Source of the DNA: Calamus simplicifolius
Taxonomy: Eukaryota > Streptophyta > Magnoliopsida > Arecales > Arecaceae
Length of the DNA: 64,000 nt
Direction of reading: 5' to 3'
Assembly (NCBI GenBank): GCA_900491605.1
Contig: UESW01004241.1
Location: 215,155 to 279,154 of the forward strand
Every line of letters starts with the position of its first letter. Positions within the stretch are counted from its first letter, which is position 1. The translations under genes were made by a program, and so were the position numbers. Below, in pieces: positions 39,001 through 48,200 of the stretch. The notes below the pieces were generated by a model that saw nothing but the letters and a program-made list of their open reading frames with translations, did not search any database and was not told the DNA's origin.

Positions 39001-42000
39001 TCAACATAATCTAATAAATATAATATATTTAAAAATATATATTACAAATATAGCTTACGAAGAAAGGTGCATTTTTTTTATAATTCAAATCAAATTAAAG
39101 GCACGCATTTCTTTTATCTTATGTATGCCAACATAAAGGCATCTTGCCTAAGGTACAAGAAGTGCCTAACCCACCTTAAATGCACCTTATGCTTTAGACG
39201 CACCTTAGGATATAAGAAGCGCTTAACACTTGGTGTCTTGTGCCTTGCACCTTATGCCTTAGGCGTGCCTTTGACAACACTACTTGATGTATAGCCTAGA
39301 GTCTCCAAACCACATGATTTTTTTGTCTATAAATATTTTTAAGATAGTATTTTACATCTAATAACTCTGATCATAAATACAAGAGCCTTGTCATCCAATT
39401 TGGAGCTAATTGGATCTAAGTGGAGAACCACTTAAGTACAACCAAGTTAAACTATACATATGCATACATATAGTGAATAAATTCTAGTTTTGTTCCCCTA
39501 ACCTAAATTTAATGTATATAATTCAAATCCTAAGTTAATCAGCATAGTAAGGGTTCTAGTGAACAAGACTCTCACCACTATGAGATCTGATGAAGGTCAA
39601 TTGTGCACAATCTTATCCAGGTTGATTTTGTGTTTCAAATCCATAATACCCAAGTTACAATAGAGCAACTTTATTGTTGTACCAAGATCTGCAATCAAAT
39701 AACTTTATTGTTGTACCAAGATCTGCAATCAAATAATAAGTCAACTAGCACATTGAATTCAAATCAAGGTGAGTAAACTCAAGTGGTGTCAAGATTTATT
39801 TTATGGTCCTAACTAGAAAATTTATGGGGAGTTTGAATTGGATCTAAATCTAGGACATCCAAATTTACCAATTAACTAAGTTAAGCAATTTAAATTGGGT
39901 CCACAATGGTTGGATGGAACTTTTGTTCTCCCAATTCACTTGCACTTCTATTTAGTGTGCACTTATAGAAGTCAAGATATCAACATTTCCAAATATACAA
40001 ACTTGCAGTCCTAAATAATTATAAATTAGAATCTGGTGTTTCTAGCTTTTCCAAAGGCAACTTTTTTAACTTTTGCACTTCTATTACATGTTACTGAATG
40101 TAACTTTTTTCTACAGATAACCCTTTCTCTTATTTAAAAAAATATAAAAGAAATGATTCAAAAGCAATATCAAAAATTGCCAATAAAGAGTCAGAGATAT
40201 CATGTAAGGTAGGTCATTTATTATTCAAGCAAGCACAATACGATGGATTCTGCAACATCACAGTATGAATTCCTTGTTCAAAAGAGACAAATGTTGTATC
40301 CAAAATTTTAATCACAATCTGATCCCAAGAAATGTGTCAAAATCTCATGATGATGGAAACAACAAGGAAACAGAAAAGGATGTTGACTTCTTCTGTAATT
40401 TCCATTCTAAATTGTTTAAGCCATGCTAGTTAGAGTACTTTAATAGCTACATACCTTGATTGGTAGTTTGAATTTGTTGCAGCAGTAGCTCGTTTCAACA
40501 TTCCACATGCCACTAGCCTCTCTGCTTCCACAAGATTGGAAACCATAACCTGAAAAAGCAAAACAGAAATATAGCTTTATCTCATTGGCTTTCAATGAGA
40601 TAAATTTCAGAAAGAATTTGATACAATGATGACCAGCAGCTACCTCTTGAAGACCCTTTGTGGTTAGTTGTTGGAGAGACAAATCAACTCCATTTGGAGA
40701 TAAATCAAGGATTTTCTCTCCTTTCCCTTGTTCAGAATATATTTCGAACATTGATAAGTAATATGATCTGTAAAGCGCCAACCATATATGCTAACAGTTC
40801 AGAAATGAGATAAAAAGAAATTATGTACACTGAATGCAAAGCAAAATATTTCAAAATAAATTTTCCAAGCATCTATAACAACCGAGGACTTCATCTAAAA
40901 AGACTAACCAAGAAGATATTATTTGAACTCCTTGATTTTGTATAAATACTAGAATCTTCCTCGTATATAGCTAATATGGGACAAAACGCATGCTACCATA
41001 GGCTCTTACGTACTTTCTCTATTTAAATCTGGTGGCCATAGACTGGGTCTACTCTGATATCATTTGTAACAACTTAAGACCTCACTCAAAAAAGTGAGCT
41101 AAGAAGGTACTAGTTGGGCCCTTTGATAGCATATAAGTACCCAAGTATTTCCCTATGCATAGCCGATGTAGGATTAAATATATGCCAATATGGGCTCTCA
41201 CACCATCTCTCCTATTTTTTCAAAGATATATTTATGATTTTCCATTTGAGCACCTCCGTTACAGCCTTATACAAGCGTATGTGTTATTAATGCATGTATA
41301 TATCTATGTACATAGGATTGAAGCCTTGATCCCACCTATGCAAAAATGGTGACAGCCTTTAATATTGAGGATCCACATGAAATCAATACTGTTCAATATG
41401 TATAAACATTTTCTCAAAATAATGTAAACACATACATATAAGCCCACGCATTTTGTATAGATTATGTTTGATTGAACTCTATCCAATCCTTCTCTTTAAC
41501 ACACACACAAGCGCATGCGCACACACGCGTACACTACTATTTCTTCTTAGTATTCACACTTTCGAATAAGTCAAAAGAAAAGACTCAAGATGGTACCTGA
41601 AGCTTTTAAGCTATTAGGAAAGAGGTCAAAAACATATCAAGGCCTCCATGTAGCAAACAAAATTTTCCCTCCGAAAGCTGATTAAGAAAGTGGAATCACT
41701 GGAAATCCAACACCCAAGTTTGAAACTTAGCATACAAAAGAAACAGCTCTCATTGTATTTATGATTTGTGAATTTATCTAGTCATTGAATTCAAACCATC
41801 CAACCAAATCTTCTCTAGTTGAAAGTGTAGCACTAAATACTACCATAAGATCCAACTAATATCCAAATAAAATCTATGGCTCCTAGACCATTTAGTTTAG
41901 CCTGAAATGTCTGCACCTGACTCTCAGACAAAAATATCGTTATGACACTCAAATATGGGTATGTAGCAAAAAAATTTCTTGGATAATGAAAGGATCCAAT

Positions 42001-45000
42001 GCTTAGAGACACCTGCACACAACATTTGCACCCAGGTGCATATAATAAAGAGCAGGATATACCAAGGGAAAATATCTCCCCATATATAGAATTTAACACG
42101 AGAGACTGAAAGGAAATGAATGCAACTTAATTAGGGATAGCACTAGGCCACACTACCAGAACCAATCTATGTGGTTTCGGGGCCAAGTCATCTAGTTGAG
42201 CCTTTTCAAATTGGCATAGCTCTGCCCATATCCAGCTCATGGGCTTACTAGACATATAAAAGAATATAAATTCAGTCAAGATCATAGCAGAATCGACTCA
42301 AATACAGGCCCAAACAAAAGGTCTCTGAGCTGATTCAGGAAACATATTTCATCTTCGCCTTCTTGTGAATCATAAATGCTAGAGATTTTCCCAGCTTCCT
42401 GTGTCTCCATCGGTCAAAGTTCAGCATAAGGTAACCATCCATTTTAAACAGATACATACTTTAGAAAACAACTTAGCTGTACAAAGCCATCAGCCTAGTT
42501 CCTGGTCCATGTATATTGCCTGTTAGCACCCACCAAACTAATAAACGTCATAGTCCCCTACCTTAGCTTTTCACAAACATACTTAAAGCAAAATACTTTT
42601 TCAATTCTCCCATTGCCTAACTTTCCAGGTCATATTAGATTATAAAACCATGTAAGATCTTCATAATGCTGATGTTCCCTTTCCACCTTTCACAGATTTT
42701 GAATTCGCAAAGGCCCAAATTAGCATAAGCTAACATCAGCTTTTAGAAGGACAAACTTAATCCAGTCCTTATGCATTATCTGATGTTCACAAGAATCCTT
42801 TTTTCAGTCACTCAAAAGGCCCCAGTTGCAACCTTTCAAAAGCATCAGCACTATCTGTTGCTGCCAAATCACTTTTGAGGAGCGTCAGGCGACAGAAATG
42901 CTTTGTTGGCCTTCAGAGGAATGACAGGGACCGCCTTCTTCAGCCGGAAACCTGCAAGAAAAGTTCCGGACCGGTGGTTCCGGCGGGGACCCTCTGACGC
43001 TCAAGTCAGCGATCTGGAGAACAGGAATGAATAACGTTGTGATGATTGGATAGAACTTGAGCCCCCTACCTCAAGGGCTGGAGGCCTTTTATACCTGTTC
43101 GAGAATCCCTCTTACCATCCGTCCCTCGTGGTCAAGCCTTCTTCAGACGGTTATTAATTTCTGGTCTTCAACGTGCCACAAAGTAGGGTCATGGGACTGA
43201 TTGGGGCCACGCCCATTGTTAGCGGCGCCAGGAGGGAGCACGTCCACGGCACGCATAGCCGGGCGTGCTCGTGGTGACGTGGTCCGCCATTCTCGAGGGA
43301 AGTGGACCACGTAGCTTGAACGTGGATGATTGCCGCCGAGGGCCGACGCCAAGACCGACGCCGGCTCCGTAACCAAGGCTTAGACTGGCTGTGGTCGACA
43401 CGGAAGCCGAGGTGGGCCATAGCCGACAAGGAGGTCTGGATGGGCCGTGGCTGACGCGGAGGCCGAGATGGGCCTGGCCGTCACGGAGGTCGAGGTGGGC
43501 CATGGCCGATGCGGAGGTCGAGATAGCTATGGCCGATACGGAGGTCGAGATGGGCCATGGCCGACGCCGACACCTTGACCAAGGCCTAGACTGGCTGCGG
43601 CCGACGAGGAGGTCGAGGTGGGCTGTGGCCGACATGGAGGTCGAGATGGGCCGTGGCCGACGCCTTGACCAAGGCCTAGACTGGCTGCGCCGGCGAGGAG
43701 GTCGAGGTGGACCGTGACCGACACGGAGGTCGAGATGGGCCATGGCCGACGCCGACACTGTGACCAAGGCTTAGACTAGCTGTGGCCGACGAGGAGATCA
43801 GGGTGGGCCGTGGCCAACACGGAGGTCGAGATGGGCCGCGGCCGACACGGAAGTCGGGGTAAGCCGTGCTAAGCCCAACCGCCAAGGAATTGGCTCGCGT
43901 GTTCTTTGACCCGATCGGCCATATCACTATCAGTGTTGTTGTTAAAGGCGCCAAGTACACTTAAGTAAGGGCGCTTAGAGCCTAGGCGCAAGGCGCGAAA
44001 CATATGCATGTACCTAAGCAAATTAAGGCACATATTTTTAAAATAAATAAAATAATTTATATAAGCAAGATTTATAATACGTAATAAAAAATAAAAACAT
44101 CTAATAATAATAATATATTAGTCTATTAGCTTAATAAAAAGTCTCCTCTTTTTCAGTTGAAATTATAGTTCCTTAATATTTTTCCTCCTCTTTCTCAAAT
44201 GATAGCATTATTTTTGATGCTCTATCTCTTTGTCTTTTAATTTTCAGCCTTTTTATATAAGTAAGGAAAATAATTTTGTATGGAATGGTACTTCATAAAG
44301 TCAATACAATCTAATAAATGTAATAGATTTAAAAAAAAATATTACAAATATAGCTTACGAAAAAAAAATGCACTTTTTTTTGCATCTCAAATCAAATTAA
44401 AAGCGTAATTTTTTTACATTATGTGCACCAAGATAAAGACGTCTCGCATAAAGTCTAAGAGGTGATTAACTCGCCTTAAACACCTTGTGCCTTATGCGCA
44501 CCTTAGGATATAAGAACTATCCAACACTTGATGCCTTGCGCCTTATGCCTTAGGTATACCTTTGACAACACTGAGCATTAAACAAAAGCACTAAGCCAAT
44601 GGGAAACTAGCAAACTAGGGCATAGGACTATGGATGATGATGGCAGATTGGCAAGGTTGTCTACCAATTGATTTCCTTCTATCTTTACCAATCATGACAT
44701 ATTTAAAAGCTTTAACCCCAAGATAATATAACTTGCAAACATAATAGTGTTCTCAAACATAATTGTGTTCTATCTTTGCTAGAATCAGCTATATCCTAAT
44801 AAGATATACATACAACTTTAAGGACATTTATCTCAACAACAAGCAAAAATAGCTAGATTAGACTAAATCCTTGTCCTACGAATAGAATAATAGATAGAGC
44901 TACTCCTTATAAAGACTAACCTCCACTAGAATCCTTGCTCTCCAACTAATCACAATATTGAGGAACAAATGAATTACATCTAGAGAAGCAATTGTTTAGG

Positions 45001-45261
45001 TGAAACAAAAAGTGAGGGGTCAAGTAAAAGGCACATAAGATAAAAGGGGAAGGAAGAATCCTTTAATTCAAGTAATGTAATGGCCTGGGATTGGACCGGC
45101 CCAACCACACCCACGCACGCTGCCACGCGCACGTGTTAGGGGAGGAGTTCCTCCTCCCTTACTTGAGCCCTCGGGTATAAAAAAAAAGGGGAGGCGGGCA
45201 GCCTAGGGTTTTCCTAGGGCAGCCAAAGAAAGAAAAAAAAAGGGAAAAAAGAAAAAAAAAA

Positions 45262-45292
<31 letters not shown>

Positions 45293-48200
45293 AAAGCTCC
45301 CTCCATCATCAGGGAAAGGAGAGGCCAAGAGAGAAAGAAAGAAAAAAAGGAGAGGAAAAGAGAAACCTTTATTCCTTTGCCCTTCTGCTAAGGAGCGCCA
45401 TCGCCGGGGTATCGTCGAACACCATGAAAGAGAGGTAAGTCCTCAGCAGGCCATTGATGGAGGAAAAAGAGAGGGCACGGGTGGTGGCCGTTGTGAGGAG
45501 ATCAAAGAGAGAGAGAAAGAGAGAGGAGAGCCAACGAAGTTGGCTATCATCGAGTGCGTGGAAAGTAAGGGAATCTGAAAAAAGAAAAGGAAAGGGAGAG
45601 AAAAAAAGAGAGGAGGAAGGTGAGTGCTGGGATTGCGGTGCAGACTCAATGATGGGTTCTAAAAGGAAAATTAATTTTTATTTTTATTTTATTAATTAAA
45701 GTTTATTTCTATTAATTAAATAAAATGTATGTGAATTGTGTCAGTTGAAGGGGACGATCAGCATGACATGGCAAAGCCAAATTTGAGTTGTCAGTGAAAG
45801 GTTGTTAGCCGAATTATGAAGTAAGAATTCTTCTACATAATTTTCATCAGTATTGTATAAATAATAATTGCTTGGTTTTTGGTGATTTATATTTGGATGA
45901 ATTGTGGATTTTGTGCCATTTTCTGATTTTTGGTTTGGTTGAAAAATGTTGCCTAACTATGACTTATGAAATTTTATTATTTTAAAATTGTTCAAGTTAT
46001 AGTTTAGTTGATTATTTTGGAATACTTATGTTATATGATTATAAATTAATTTTTAAAAATTTGAAGAAGTATAAATTTTTTATTTGATTGCATCTATGTG
46101 CTATTAGTCATGATTGAGTTGAGGTGCATTGATATGCATGTCATGTGTTGGTTGTGATGCATAAGTGCATGAGGATTGATGCTCTAGGCTGGCCATGTGA
46201 GAGCCCCGTCACAAGCTCGAAATGTGGTAGTGCTGCCCGTCACAGGCTAAAGTATGACATTGTGAGCCCCACCATAGGCCGAAAATGTAGTAGTGTTGCC
46301 CACTGGAGTGTCACATTGTGGGTGCCTTGCCATGGGCGGAACGTGGTTATGGTAGTCTAGAGCTGAAAACCATATGGAATTAGATCCAATATATGACTGG
46401 TTGAGTCTGAAGTAATTGGATGTGTGTTACATGATTGCATGGTCGCATCTACATTTATTAGTTTGGTAGTTTGATTTACATAATCATGTATTTATACCAT
46501 AAAGATTATATATTAAATTGCTATGTAAGAAGGTAAATTTTATGTAGGGGATTTTTATGGGGCTGTTGAGCTTATTATATCCGTTGAAATTTTTTTACAA
46601 GTTGAGGTGATTAGTTTATTGGGATGGGATGGAGCGACATTGCAACTATTGCAATTAGTTAGATAGATAAAAATTTATTTTAATAATTTTTTTTAAAGAT
46701 TGTAAAGAAAACAATAAACTTATGCTTCTAATGTTGGTGGATGTTTATCCATATTTTGAGTCATGATAATTGCTATTTTCTTTCAATGATAAAGCTTGTG
46801 AAATATAGTATGGATTGCTCATAACAGGCCTTGCATGATCTCTAGGGCTTGCCCTAGGGTTTATGCGGCCATGTCACGTGGTCGAATCAGATGGTGAATT
46901 TGGGGCGTGACAAGTAAATTACAAGATAAAAGTTCAGAACACATGTGCCATTCACACCTGCCTCAATCGATGATTTACTCGCTTCATCAAGATAATATAG
47001 TGAGTATTTCAGGATGTAAAAAGTGCTAACAAGCAGGAAACAAGTTCACATACTAAGTAACCGTGGCAGCAAGTAATAGATAAGAGGATTGGATTTAACC
47101 CACATTCTAGATGAGAAATAATGTGTATCATGACATTTACTGCTTTATTAAATACTCAGCAATGAATATTGAATATACTATGATATCTGAAGGATAACTG
47201 AGATATTATTGCTGCCTGTGATATTATTTTATGCATTGTCTAGGATTCTCAATAAAGTGGCGTTTATAGGAGGACAATGGGCCAAGTCAGATTTATAAAT
47301 GCTTTTGTATTTCCATGAGAGCATGGCCTGTAGGCAATCATGCATTCTTTCACTTATCCACATCATCAAAACTTGGCATGTTACAAGGGCTAAAAATTGA
47401 CCATCAGTACTTAATTAGGACTTACAATGAGGGATTAGTGTTTGAGAGGTTAGAAGAGTGAGCAGGACTACAATGGACCAAATCTATTCATTAGATAAAG
47501 TAGCATGGTTTATTTAGAAAAGACAATGAAGATGAATAGATCGTTAATTAGCATTTCATCCTCTATTCTTTGGGCAATTGGTTCACCGCACTGGCCTGAC
47601 TTTTTCTTATTGGTTGCTTCCTTAAATTAGGAAGAACCAAAAGAAGGCAAGGTAATGCCAGCTTCTAATCTAGATCCTGTATGGTCAGCGCTTAAAATGA
47701 GCTGACAATAAAATTTCATCAAAAAGAAGAATTTAAAAGAAGATTGAAAAATAAAGCAACCATAAGGAGCAAATGTTTACAGTTATGTGTGCCAAAAAAG
47801 TACCTTGATGAATGAGATTCCCCATTTCCAGTTGCATGACTAAAAATCTGTTGTAAAGCAAGGGGCAACAGACCCGGCTCCCTTGGACACCCAAACATCG
47901 TGTGAGTCTTTCCAGAACCAGTTGGCCCCATTGCAACCAAAAGAGCACTTTTTCCTCCCATAAAATCCAACACTAATGGATTCATCACCTTCTCATAAAC
48001 TTCTTGCTGCAAATACAAGGCCAAGTCAAAATAACATATGCCAAACATGCATAACGAAATAAACAGAAGCAATAAGTTTGAAATAAAATTTACAACAATG
48101 AGACAGAGATAACTCAAATGTTCAAAGAAAATATCAAGACTATATCCAAAACAAGCATTTAAGGGGCTACAACGGCTACATTGAAAGACAATTTCTGAAT

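Noticed and set aside
43143..43960. Long open frames on both strands (up to 182 codons)
   Set aside because: They are translations of the 30-bp minisatellite in solo LTR 5, repetitive in every frame.
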